NCBI GenBank assembly: GCA_015143295.1
Contig: CM026565.1
Span: 30,016,052-30,080,051, forward strand
From: Tetracentron sinense
Taxonomy: Eukaryota; Streptophyta; Magnoliopsida; Trochodendrales; Trochodendraceae
Direction of reading: 5' to 3'
Length of the DNA: 64,000 bases
The notes beneath the pieces are model-generated. The model ran no database searches, was not told the DNA's origin, and worked only from the letters and a program-made list of their open reading frames with translations. Position numbers and translations under genes: made by a program. How positions within the stretch are numbered: the first letter of the stretch is position 1; each line of letters starts with the position of its first letter. Below are positions 1 through 11,538 of the stretch, one piece after another.

Positions 1-2413
1 TACACAAACGATGGAAAATATGTTTCTCCATTCTCAAAATCTCTTGGCATAATATTGGGTTGCCATTTAGAATGTACTGGAGATAACCATTTCCTGATAA
101 ATTTGAATTTCTACATGGCTCCTTAGGTAAGTACCGTAGTCGTTTTTTCAGTAGTAACAAAATCAGGTGAGTAATCTTTTTTCGCATCAGTGGTGTCATG
201 GTAGCTGTTAACAAAATAATACACAATTGCATCCCACATATAATTAGGAATTCCAAATATAATGCATTCATTCCAAAAAATATCATTTAAAACATCATCC
301 TAAAGAGTATAGCATCCAACATTTTATCATCATAAAAATCTAAAATTAAAATCATCCAAAATATCATCATAAAGTTTTAGTATGAAATAATCCAAAACTA
401 ACATCCCAAATATATCATCAAACTATAACATCCAAAATAATCCAAAAATATCATCATAAAAATCCAAAACTAACATCGTCCAAAATACCCAAATAAAGTT
501 TCAATACGAAAAACATAATCCAATATCATTGACCCCTGTCCAAAAGGTCCTTCAACAATTCCAGGCGCAATACCACTGCCACTGCCATATTTCAAATCCA
601 AGAAAAATATATTATCTCCACGAGATTTTCAGACAGAAAAACAAATTCACAATGACCTAATTTCTAGCAATTTATAATAAAAATCAAATCTTGAAGAGTG
701 TAGAAAACATGCCTTAATGAAAACTTGGAAGCTTGAAGAAGAAGAAGAAGAAGAAGAAGAAGAAGAAGAAGAAGAAGAGAATCACCAGATAGAATGGAGT
801 TTTGAGACCACTACTCCTTCCTCTTGAAGCCCACCTTAAAACTCTAGGGTTGAACAACAAAATGAGGGAGTTCAAAAGCTTCATACGAAGAAGGGGAACT
901 CTCTAGGGTTTTGATGTGATTGATATGGAGCTGGAATAATGGAAAATACAAGGGGCAATATAGTAAAAAAAAATCGGAAAATGGGAGTCCTGTTGTCTAC
1001 CCACAATAGACAAGAATGTATTTTTTAAAAATCCTCAAAAACTTGAATTTTTATTATAGACATTAAATGTCTTTTTGTCTTTTTTAATTAGGAATTAGAC
1101 ACGCTACCAAACGGTCTACTCTATGAAAACATCTACCCACAATAGACAATAAGACCCAAAAAGACATCCCAAACGGGGTCTAAGTATCCCATAAAGAATC
1201 AACGCACATTTCTTTTTTAAGTCATAAAGCAAGAAGGAATTTCATTTGTAGTTTGTCTAAGAGTCTGATCTTCCAAAACTCTGTATGATGAGAATGCATC
1301 TGATTGTCTCGCTTTCTTTTCCACATGGCGAATTTCTGGAGGAAACCGCCAGCCAAGCAAAGTGACAACCCTTAGAACTTCAAATAGATCCATCAACATT
1401 GAATTTTCTTTTAAATCCACTTGCAGCAATGGTGGGGATAAATTATCATTTATAGTTGATTAGCATTGAAATAATTGAAAGCTAAGCATTACACCTTGCA
1501 TAAGCATAGCATCTTATCATGCACATAGAGGATCAATCACTTTACAGTGGAGCAAATTCTAATTTTTCCAAAGATAAACCAAGAGAATCATCTAACAAAT
1601 ATATCTCTGTTTAGAAACCCTAAAAGCATATACATCTTTCAGTACCTTGTTTTGACTTAACTTTTGTGAGCAAATATTTCCGTAACTTGAGCTCTACGAC
1701 TCTGGTTGGTCGCAGAGGAGATAAAGAATGCCAGTTATCTTTATGGGGAGCCTTCCGAGTCAACCGCAGATGATTGAAGAATTATTGACCGGAAAAGAAG
1801 TAGATAATGAAATTTGATCACCTATACTTTCCTATTTTAAGCCTTTTTATAACGTAACTACTTAAATTACAAATAAATCTCAAATTCTTCAGAATATCTT
1901 ACACTGGATGCAAATTAGTTGTCTTCCCTTACTAATTCCATTCCACACCAAATGTGAATGCTTTGCTTTGTATGTGGATGCCAAGGTCAAAAGTCCTCGA
2001 CTTGATTTTTTGGGATTATTTGTATGTTTTTAGCTCGTTGGTAGTTGCAGCTAGAGAAATATTGTTGTGTGTATTCTTCATATACAGTATCAAAGATTTG
2101 AGTAACAAGGATAATTTAGCAACATGACATGCCAGAGTAAATTAGCTTATGGGTCTTATGTCTACTCCAAGTGCTTTTAATATTCTCAAGTATATAACTT
2201 GAGTCTTTTATTACCTGGTTATGGTGGGAATATAGCATGGCCATAGGCATTTAAAAAAATGAAGCCTGCCGATCATGGATATGGCTCCCATTTTAATAGA
2301 GGCTCTGCTTCTTTCCCTTGCTTGTCTGAAATAGGAGACTTGGTTCACTAACCCGTTTCTGTTGGAAAACATGCAATTACTTATAGAAAATTGATTTTAT
2401 TTCCCTCTGACAG
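1..2413. other. non-coding flank, probably intron of the CIPK gene
   Basis: No exon of a kinase domain or any other convincing coding stretch is seen. The stretch is AT-rich and contains repeated variants of a short 'atcatccaaaa' motif (about 240-520) and a GAA microsatellite. Because the first CIPK exon in the window starts at 2414 behind a splice acceptor, this is most simply an intron of that gene, with the kinase exons lying to the left of the window. Confidence 0.5.
735..778 (+). repeat. (GAA)n microsatellite
   Basis: An uninterrupted run of about fourteen GAA units. It is a simple sequence repeat in non-coding DNA with no open frame of interest. Confidence 0.95.
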
Positions 2414-5400
2414 GATTATGTAAAACGACAAACTCGTTTTGTCTCCCGCAAACCAGCGAAAATCATCATCTCGAATATTGAAACTGTTGCAGAATCCATG
2501 AGTCTCAAGGTCCATACACGTAACTACAAGGTAAATCTTCTAAATGGTTACTTTCTGCTCATTCATGTTTTTTTTTTCGACAATGGTGCACCTTGAATTC
2601 TGTACTCCAAGATTGGGCTATGATTTTGCACTACAACATTTTTGCTGGATGAATATCTCGGCATGCTGCTGAGAGGGCATGGAGCATTTTCATGCTTGAA
2701 GCTGGGAAGACATGGTTTTGTAGTTTATACACACACAATTGTCCCCTTATGTACCCTGTTTCTCTATCTGCCTCATTGGTAGAAGAGACATGTGATGTTT
2801 TTGGTCATATTTTGAATTTGACCAGATGTAGAGACGTTTTGCTTGGTCCTTTATTCTTAGAAGGTAGAGAATGCCTAGCTTTGGGTGTAAAATGTAAATG
2901 CACACAAATGAGCTTATACATAAGAATCTCCATTCGCCAATAATTTTGGGAACTTGGGATTGACTACAAGGTACTGGTTAATACAGTTTATTTGGTAGTA
3001 ATTTTTTTAATATTTGCCGAGAGTGAAAATCAATTTCAGCAGAACCTCTGATACAACTGATCATCTGTGAGGTTTGATACTAGAAGGTACTGGTTTTTAA
3101 TATTTGCCGAGGTTTTTAATATACTGCAGAATTTGGTCAGGGGGGCGGGTTGGTCCAATTCGGTCAGACCATTGGGTCAATTCAGGTTGACCCAATGACG
3201 CCATGTGATGCCATAAACTATTTAATATTGATATAATATTAAAAAACAAAAACCTGCAATTGGGTCTCTTACTTTTCTATTTTTTTTCCTTATTAAAAAG
3301 TTTGATTCAAGAAATCTAAATAATGCATAACTTAAATAAAAAGAAGCTAACATGTTAATTAAAAGAAAAAATCATCATTGCACAATTCTAATGAAAAAAA
3401 TAACATAGTCAACTCTTGTTGATCACAAATAAAAACATAATCCAAGGTTTGATCTAAGCTATGCAAAAACAATAATGTATTTATATTAATTAAAGTACCC
3501 TAACTATGTTGTCTTTCTGAGACCCTATAGAAACTAGGGTAATTTTTACATCTACAACACCCCTATTAGATATTGTTACAAATACTTGGTAATTGGAATT
3601 CGTGGTAATGGTATGCATAGCTACTATAATCAATCCAAATACATTAAAAAAATCTCACTTTCTCACCAAAATATTTAAAAAACAAAGAAAAACACAAAAA
3701 TTATGTTAAGAACATGAACTATTGAAATTTGGGATTACTATTCAAACCAAAGTCGTAAAATATATAAATCCTTTGAAATCAATGGGAAAAAAGTATATTT
3801 TTATCCTCACTTTGGCTTGAGTTCCCTCTCCATCTCTAAGGGTGATATTGAGCCGAGCCGAGCCGAGCCGAGTAGTGGGGTGTTCAGACTCGGCTCGATA
3901 CACTCAACAACTGTTCAAGCTCGGCTCGAACTCGAGTCAAGCTCCTCAACCCACATTCAAGCTTGGCTCGTAAAATGTATTATAAAATCGAGCTCGGCTT
4001 GGCTCAAGTATTATATATATATATATATATATATATAAATTTACTTTGGCTAGGCTTGAGCTCACAACAACTGTTCAAGCTAACAAGCTAAGCCCTCTCA
4101 TTACCCTTTTATAGGCTCCTTCAAGTGTTACTCGTGTTTCTGATGTGGGACTAAAAAAGTCCACAAAGGAACCACAAGGCACAAGCTACATCAACATTGA
4201 TGACTGACTTAGAGCAAAACTTTCCCAAGTCTCCCTTGCGTTTCCAAAGGGATTTTAGTCCCACATCGGAAACACAAGAAAACCATGGGGAGAGTTTGCC
4301 TATAAATACAAAATTAGCTTCTCAGGTTTTACTAATTTCTCACTTAACCTCTTATCTAATCGAGCTGAGCTTTTAACGAGTCGAGCAGGTATGTGGTCTA
4401 GCTCAGCTCGTGAACTAAACGAACTCAAAAATATGTTCAAGCTCGGCTCATTTACTAAATAAACAAACAAGTTTGAGGTTTTAATGAGCCGAGCTCGAGT
4501 TGTTCACGAGAACCACCCCTGTCCATCTCTAGTCTCCTCCTCATTTTCCTATGTAGGTTTTTTCTTTTCTCTGGGGTTTTGTTTCAAAACCCTTAATTTA
4601 TATATATATATATATGTATGTATGTATTGTATTTAGTTATTAATTTTTTAGTGGGGATAAAGGCTCCATAAATTTTAGAATGGATAGTTGTAATTTTGGA
4701 TTTTTCTATAACCCAGACGGTTCAAAGAAAACCGCTCGGGTCGAATGGGTCGTCCCAGGTCAGGTAGTTTTAACTGGGGTCTGAGTTAGACAATCAACCC
4801 CTGTGGTTTAACCCAACCTATTGACGTACCCGGATCGACGGGTCCAATTGGGCTGGTCGGTCTGGGTTTTAAAACATTGGTTTTGGGTTATTGCCTTAAT
4901 GATTTGTCTTAGGAGTTGGAAAATCGTTGGAGTGAGTCTTGCACAGCAGTTGAGGAGCTGCGCTTGTGTAACAAGGTATGTAGTCTTTTTATTTCTTATT
5001 TTCATGCTTTTGTAGGATAAATGACCATTTTTTTGTTTTGAAGCCCCCTTTTTTTTTTCCTTATTCTTTAAGTATTTTAGGATTACCCTCCTCCTGATGT
5101 GGTCCCGAATAATAGGAGAGATTCGTGGATGAAAATAAGAATTTGGAAAAGGTACCCTCTAGGCATAGAACTCTTAGTTAATATTTGTGTTAACTTTCTT
5201 GTATCCGTCACTGATAAAATAAAACTCTCTTGTATCCTTTAGACTATTTTTTCCAGTGGAGGAGGTCTCCCTCTTGATATGGTTTGAGGATAGAGGGGTT
5301 CTCTTCTTGAAAAGGATAAAAAGAGGTCTTTGGGATCCAATACGTTATTATATGAATGCTCTTGTCATTTCAATTTAATAGATCAAATAAAAAGGGTGAT

Positions 5401-7124
5401 TTTTGTTTCTCTTTATTTTGTGTCGATTTGCATCTTCTCCTCTTAATTGTAAGCATGAAAATTTCCTTTAAAAGAGGGTACTCAAAAGTGTCCTTTGTTC
5501 CCAATTGTCCTTCCTCTAATGTCAGATTTCCATTCTGACATTAGAGGTAAATCATCTTCTGTTTTCCTTATTTTAATTGAGATTTTTTTTTTTCATTTTG
5601 CCAGTTTAATCGATTTTAAATGTGAAAAGAAATTAGAGAAGTCTAGATAACCATCTCTTATAGACAGATGGACTTAGGCCTAACATATTTCCTAGTCCAT
5701 AATCAAACCTCTGCACCCATGTCTTAGTTTTCGTAGATCTAAGGAGTCTTTATTTTTATTTATTGGTGACCAACCATACCAAATTCAATGGTAGTTGGCG
5801 ACTACATTGCTTTCATATTAGACTACTAGTATGCAAATACCGGTCTGGAAATAACTCATCTCCATGCTTGGACCTGAGGTCGCTATCCTACAACCACGAC
5901 TTAAGTCATTTTTAATAAAATCATCACATAGTAAATCAATAAAGCCCAAAGTGATGTCTCTTTCCCCTTCAAGTTTACCTTCTACAAAACTAGAGTGAAT
6001 ATGATATTTGCCTGACACGCAAATGCTACATCCATCAAACAATTGACAACTTTTGTATTGTATAAAAAGCGACCTATTCCACTGGATGGATCCATAAGTC
6101 ATGAACATCAAAGTCCTAATCCTTGATCTAGAAGTATCCACGGCTGCCATTAATAATGAAGAAGGGATCTTGATTAGATTAAAGATGAGGTCATTTGACA
6201 GAAGATCCCTTTATAAGGTTTTAGTAAACTTTATTATCATCACCCATTTGTCATAGTAATAATTAGGCATTTTCTGCACAAGTAATTGCTTTCTTATTTT
6301 GTTTTTCTTCCTTGTAATTTGGTAAAATCCTCATGGATAAATCAAACATGAGATTTTGCGTTGTATGGTAGATGAATTCTTATGGGGGAAAAATCACCAA
6401 TATATACTTGCCCACAATTATTGTTCAGTTGCCTGAATTTTTGAAAGGATTGATACCCCTAGTTTCTTCTATTGATATCCTTAAATGCGATGATATTTTA
6501 GTTTCTTCCACAATTATTTCACTGCAGATGAGACTTGAAGGAATATCTTCAAATATGACCGGTCAGTTTGCTGTTGTCCTCGAGGTAGGTTTCTAGATTT
6601 ACTTCTTGCACTGCTTATATTATTCTTCATCAAGAGCCTTTTTCCCCCCTTCTCCAGTTTAAGTTCTCCATTTCTAACAAAACTTTTATCTTTTGTTGTC
6701 AGGTTTTTGAAGTTGCACCATCCCTTTTCATGGTGGACGTTCGGAAGGCTGCTGGGGATACTCTTGAATATCACAAGGTTAGTTGAATTCCTGCTTGTGA
6801 AACCTCCTACAATGGGATCTGCTTAATTCTCAAGTCTGATGGATGGTCAGATTGTTGGTTCTGTGTGCCACAAGTACGAGTAATGGTGCCTGGCACTAGC
6901 AACTCATGTAGTGTCAGCATGATCATTCTTTTTCCTGTCATATAGATATAGTAGTACCTGGCATAGAACACTGTGTTGCTGTAATTAATTACTGCTTATA
7001 GCATCCTTCTTGTGGTCTATATCTACAGTTCTACAAGAACTTCTGTTCTAAACTCGAGCATATCATCTGGAAGCCAGCGGAGGGTACTGCAAAATCCGGT
7101 CTTCTTAGAACGATGACTTGCTGA
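2414..7124 (+). CDS. CIPK: CBL-interacting protein kinase, C-terminal regulatory exons (CIPK8/CIPK24-type), 5'-partial
   Basis: Four exons read in phase 0: 2414-2530, 6528-6584, 6703-6777 and 7029-7124 (TGA stop). All junctions have AG acceptors and GT donors. They encode 114 residues covering the PPI/regulatory domain of a CIPK (SnRK3): a K-R-Q-T-R-F-V-S-R stretch after the position where the NAF motif would lie, then V-H-T-R-N-Y-K, M-R-L-E-G, the [16 protein letters not shown] block and L-E-Y-H-K-F-Y-K. The tail ends in L-L-R-T-M-T-C. From memory this is closest to the CIPK8/CIPK24 (SOS2) subgroup. CIPKs are Ser/Thr kinases activated by calcium-loaded CBL sensors; this part binds CBLs and PP2Cs. 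Kinase and NAF exons are not in the window, so gene integrity cannot be judged. Intron 2531-6527 is unusually long at 4 kb. Confidence 0.9.
4136..4273. repeat. 138-bp element with 20-bp inverted ends built on the snRNA USE motif
   Basis: The left end GTTTCTGATGTGGGACTAAA is the reverse complement of the right end TTTAGTCCCACATCGGAAAC with one mismatch. Both arms contain GTCCCACATC-R, the plant snRNA upstream sequence element. The element lies inside the hAT-like MITE at 3837-4521. Confidence 0.7.
4258..4308 (+). promoter_or_regulatory. snRNA-type promoter motifs: USE + TATA (Pol II-like spacing)
   Basis: GTCCCACATCG at 4258-4268 matches the plant USE consensus RTCCCACATCG exactly. TATAAATA follows at 4301-4308, a 32-bp spacer, close to the 33-34 bp described for Pol II-transcribed U-snRNA genes. 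No known snRNA 5' end follows, so this is a promoter-like module in a repeat rather than an annotated snRNA gene. Activity is not shown. Confidence 0.5.
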
Positions 7125-7781
7125 TCCGATTCTATGGGTGATGCAAATAAGTAAGCAGACTACACTAGGGAGCCATTTCTCCAGGGAATAAATGTTCTAT
7201 TACCAGCAGGCAGTGAAACCATATGCTGATCAAATAAATAAATAATTGTTCTATCACCAGCAGGCAGGTCATTAGGGAACCCTCTCCTTCGGGCTGTATG
7301 TATATGATTTGTTAGATTAAATCTCTATAATAAGTACTGGGTCACAGGGTACCCTGTCAGCTTTAAAGTAAAACATTATCATGTGAAAATATCATTTAAT
7401 TTCTCTCTGGCACTTATATCCCTGGGGTTTACCCATTGCTTTTGTATTTACTATTTAGAGGCCATATGCATTAGAAAACCACTGATTCTTAGCAAAAATT
7501 GTACAATAAGTGAACTGCGAAAGAAGTCTATCATTGAAGTTATTATTTGTTGGGTTGTTATAACTTCTTAAGATTTCACATATTTTATTTGCAGGTCTCA
7601 TCAAGGAAAAGTTAAAAGAGTTAATGTTGCTTCCAAATATCAGTGGCTGTTTTTAATTGTTAGGGCTGGTAGCCATGAAACTCTGGTATTTGAATTCTTT
7701 ATGAAAGTTGAATTGAGTCATTTTAATTTGGACTTTTGGGGGAGTCGAGAGATGGACTGAATTTCTGTAGTACTGAAAAAA

Positions 7782-7989
7782 GGTGTGTTCGTTTGGCGAG
7801 AAAGTGAGGGAAAGTAAAAGAAAAATGAGCTTTCTTGCGTTCGGTGGGCAAGAGACACTTTTATTTTCTTAACACTTTCTCAATAGTAATAAACTTTTCT
7901 CCCAAAATCTTCCTCCATTGTTCTTTTGAAAGAAAATTTTCATTTCTTTTATTATCTTTCACCGACTTTCTCGACAAACGAACACACCC
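7782..7989. mobile_element. 208-bp MITE with GGTGTGTTCGTTTG termini
   Basis: The ends are near-perfect inverted repeats of about 25 bp: GGTGTGTTCGTTTGGCGAGA on the left and GGGTGTGTTCGTTTGTCGAG read from the other strand on the right. No clean TSD was found. A diverged relative lies in the sHSP intron (33115-33345). Confidence 0.75.
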
Positions 7990-8274
7990 AAGAGTAAAAA
8001 TGAGTGAGAAAGAAGGAAATGAAGTTTTTTAGTTTGAATTAGAAGATATAGAGTTCTGCCCTTTGGATTCACTGCAAGAATGTTGTGGCTTATTTTTAGT
8101 TTGTAGTGTTTGGGTAGCTTTACTAAGGCGTGTGCCTTTCAAGTTCCTGGAAATAGTGTCTTAATCGGCTATATTTTGTGGACCTGCCTTCCCTCACTGG
8201 TGCTTGACCTAAAAGAAAACCAAAAAATGGACACACTTTTGCGTCTTGCTTTCCCATAACTTGTAGAATGTATA

Positions 8275-8304
8275 GCTTGGGCTTGGGCTTGGGCTTGGGC
8301 TTGG
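8275..8304 (+). repeat. (GCTTGG)5 hexanucleotide repeat
   Basis: Five consecutive GCTTGG units. Simple repeat in non-coding DNA. Confidence 0.9.
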
Positions 8305-8569
8305 TTTCCAAAGTCCATAGCTTCCGTTGGCTTGGATGAGCTGACCCTCGTGACTCGTGAGGTTGCAGTACAGTAACCTAAGCTGTTTTGTGAGGTTGCA
8401 TTACAGTAAGCTAAGCTGTTTTTGAGATGACCGTGGTTCGGCAATTGAGTAAGTTAGGCCCAAGTCTGGGGGAAGCGAACATGATAAGCTATGATTATTG
8501 AAGGTGGTTGTCCAGTTCAATTCATATAAGTAAATGAATTGCAAGATATTTGATCTTTGATGACATCTT

Positions 8570-8802
8570 CTGATTCTTGTTTTATATCTACTTGTGTATT
8601 CTTTAATGGATATTGTGAGATTGCATGATGAATGAAACAGTTCTATATCTACTTGTGTATTATTGTTTTATATCTATTTGTGCATTCTTTGTGAGATTGC
8701 ATGATGAATGAAACAGTTCTATATCTACTTGTGTATTATTGTTTTATATCTATTTGTGCATTCTTTAATGGATATTGTGAGATTGCATGATGAATGAAAC
8801 AG
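8570..8802 (+). repeat. Tandem array, about three units of 65-87 bp
   Basis: Units share the words TATATCTACTTGTGTATT, ATTGTGAGATTGCATGATG and AATGAAACAGTTC, with some units lacking the TTAATGGAT segment. Unit starts are near 8580, 8641 and 8716. Function unknown. Confidence 0.8.
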
Positions 8803-9480
8803 TTCTTCCAAAATCTAAGAGAATCTTTGAGTTGGCTCATATTGAGAACTACTACTGTCGTGGATTGGACGTTATGAATGTTTAGGTAAAAGAGGATTAT
8901 TCTATGCCCATTGGGGCAATGGGGGGAGCACAGCTTGGCTGCAACCACAGGCTGTAGAGAAAAGACCCTTCTACCCAACTCCCCATGTCTACCATCGCCA
9001 CGTGGAAGATGGCCTTATCACACATTGCAGAACCTGACAGGGAGTTGGATTGCAAGACTTTTTGCTGCAGCCTAGGTTGCAGCAAAACCAAGCTCTGATT
9101 TGGGCATATTTCATAACAAATTGTGTTCTCTCAACTTTTTTTTTTTGGACAACTCTAATGATAGTTTAGAGGGTTGCATTTGCTAATATTATTACATTAT
9201 CACAGCATTAGTATATGTCGATAAGTAGATTAGGTAGCTCAAAAACACCTAGATTAGGTAGCTCAAAAACACGTTCGAATGCATAAGCATACCAAGTGCA
9301 GAAGCTGAGTTTAGAGCTATAGCTTACAACACGTGAGTAAGGATCCGTGTTATTTCATCCATCATCATCTAAAAGTATCCATGCGTGTCCTCGACATCGG
9401 TCATCCTTTATTTTTCAAAGAATATAATGCAGTTATAAGAAAACACGTTCAGCACCAAGCTGTATCTTCTCATTCTGTCG

Positions 9481-10680
9481 AAAATTCTCAAAGCTGAACT
9501 GATACAACTGCGCGAAAAGAAGCATGAATCAGGAATGAATATAGAATTACTACAATCAACAGACCATCACACCATCTTCCCCGGCCCCCCACTGGTACAG
9601 AGATTCCAACGAAGTACCTATAAAAAATGATGTCCGGCATTTCACCAAACAGTTTACGAGCTTCAGTTGAATCACCAGAACCCTCATTAGAACGCTGCAA
9701 CTTCTTGAAATTGGAGTGAATTTTGGATTTTTAACACTCTCAAAGGGTTCTTGGGAATTAGTTCACGAGCTTTGTTTTTGTGGAGCATGTCGAATCCATT
9801 TCTTAGAAAGACGTAATGGTAATGGCATCCACTCATAGATTGGCTCTGCAATATGCATGGAACATAGTTCATAGAGTTGGCAGCCTGCATCTCCCATCTG
9901 GGAAAGAAAATCTCAAATCAACAGGAATTGCTTGCTTCTACTGAAGATATTACTGGAATCTGAACGATATCTCTATTGTGAGTGAAACCCATCAATTTTT
10001 GGTCAATTTTTTTTTTACCTTTTCATTATCTGCTCCACTGGCCAAAATTTCTCCCACCAAAAAACAGAGAAGATTCTATGTCAGCACGATCATGTTGGCC
10101 CTATAGCGGTCGACACCAATACCTACAGATCTCGTTCACAAACTTCTAAAGAACTCGAATTCGATTCTCCAGTTGTAGAAGAGTCCTTGGAATAGGAATG
10201 ATATCTCACTGCTAATCAAGATAAATATGAGGAAAGAGGGATTGAACATGCACCAGTTCTAGGGGTTTGAGAGATCCCTGGGAATGAATAGTTTGGAGAG
10301 GATACACAAGCTTCAAGTTTGGGAATGAAGAGTTTGGAAAGGATACACAAGCTTCTAGTTTGGGAGGGAAAACACTCAAGCAGCTGCTTTAGATAGCTCA
10401 GATCCACAGAAACAACCAAGTCAGAGGATGAAGAACCATTGCCCAGAATGGAGAGCACTAATGACCATGGAGCTGAAGAACCACCCTTCACAAAGTTGGT
10501 GAAAGCTTATGGCAGCTAGAGAGAGAAGGATATTTCAAATGGCCATTTTTCAAGCTCTTGGATGTGATGATTTGATGAGAGTCATATGTACATTTACTGC
10601 AATGAAGTAATTCACTCTGTCTTGCTTGGGTTGTTGCAAGAATATGCAAGGATTTAACCTAACATTGCCATATATCAATC
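9481..10680 (-). other. possible broken or non-coding transcript region, unidentified
   Basis: Minus-strand frames at 9488-9700 and 9687-9890 look protein-like: one contains H-K-N-K-A-R-E-L-I-P-K-N-P, the other S-T-E-A-R-K-L-F-G-E-M-P-D. They sit in different frames joined around 9690-9720, and a good AG acceptor (TTTCTTTCCCAG) lies just upstream at about 9898. I do not recognise the product. A further minus-strand frame at 10216-10491 overlaps a 2-copy direct repeat of about 44 bp (about 10276-10362). It may be a decayed gene, a lncRNA or chance. Confidence 0.25.
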
Positions 10681-11538
10681 ATTCAATGAAGCAGAAAATA
10701 TACAACACAAAAAGCAAATATCCAACAATCCATTACATTATAAAGAAGTTGCAAAGTACAGTTCATAAAAAAGGAGAAGCCTGCAAAACTAGGGCTTGGT
10801 AAAAAAAAAACAACCCCAAAACAAGGGTTGTCATGGCAGACTGTTAGAACCTGCTGCCATTGCCGAAGCCCACGAAAATGAGGCACCAAAGTTAGAACTG
10901 CCAAAAGCAACTACAACAACACGGACCAACCATAAAGGAAAACACCCAACCATCACGCACAGAACATGGTTCAAACACGTGGAAGACTCGGTAAAACAAA
11001 CGTGGACAGACTCGGAAACAGACGTGTAGGACTGAAAAAGAGAGAGCTTAACTCCACGCACAGCCGTAATGATCAATGCAAGGCTACGCTAAAACACCAA
11101 ATGCCAGACTCCAGACACCCGGCAACAAAAAACCATGACCTTATCAAAGAACAAGCAACTACTAGAGAAACTACAAACCAGGATTCGGTAACTGTATTCT
11201 TCAGGAACAATGTCCATAAAGGAGGCGCTTTCCCACCAATGGGAGCCAAAACACTTGCAACAGCTTTCCTATGTGAAGGAAACCTGCAAAAAAAGTTTAA
11301 GTGATTGGCCAAAGTCCCTGAAAACAACCGAGTCGCTGAGTAACTAAAAGGCCTTTTGCTGATGGGCCCAAAAACCATGTGGAATGCTGCTACCCAAATA
11401 AACTGACTTTACGGGATTGACGCTTCGAACATCTGTGGAGTGGCACTAAAATTTCTTAAACCTCTTGATTCAATTCCACCCCCATCTTACTTGTGTGTCA
11501 CTAAATTCTGAAAAGGGGTGTTTCAATTCCTTCCATGA
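10681..11538 (-). other. probable long 3'UTR of the EBF-like gene
   Basis: Non-coding sequence immediately downstream of the EBF-like stop. On the mRNA strand it has U runs: ten U at 10810-10801, seven U at 11294-11288 and several shorter ones. Arabidopsis EBF1/EBF2 mRNAs are known for long 3'UTRs with poly-U motifs through which EIN2 represses translation. Extent and function here are inferred from position and composition only. Confidence 0.45.

Larger units (their letters stand above)
3837..4521. mobile_element. hAT-like MITE, family with GAGCTCGGCTCG-rich ends
   Basis: The element is flanked by perfect 8-bp duplications TCCATCTC (3829-3836 and 4522-4529). Its ends are TAAGGGTGATATTGAGCC on the left and, read from the other strand, CAGGGGTGGTTCTCGTG on the right; both fit the hAT terminal pattern YARNG. 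The interior is full of short GAGCTCGGCTCG words in both orientations, a (TA)n run at 4011-4037 and a nested inverted repeat at 4136-4273. There is no transposase. Related copies lie at 48762-49345, 60923-61753 and 61915-62390. Confidence 0.85.
2531..6527 (+). other. 4.0-kb CIPK intron with repeats
   Basis: GTAAAT donor at 2531 and CTGCAG acceptor ending at 6527. The intron holds a hAT-like element (3837-4521) that itself lies among GGTT/CCGG-rich repeat sequence (about 3130-4880). A (TA)n stretch with GTAT units lies near 4600. No coding exon is recognisable inside. Confidence 0.75.
7125..9480. other. CIPK 3'UTR/intergenic DNA with a MITE and a tandem array
   Basis: Downstream of the CIPK stop. 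An AG-G boundary at about 7593-7595 preceded by a T-rich tract could be a 3'UTR splice acceptor, but this is not decisive. The stretch includes the MITE at 7782-7989, a short hexamer repeat and the 8570-8802 array. No coding sequence is supported. Confidence 0.55.

Noticed and set aside
5818-6150. 110-codon minus-strand frame in the CIPK intron
   Set aside because: No recognisable motif, lies in an intron antisense to the gene, and has no splice partner.
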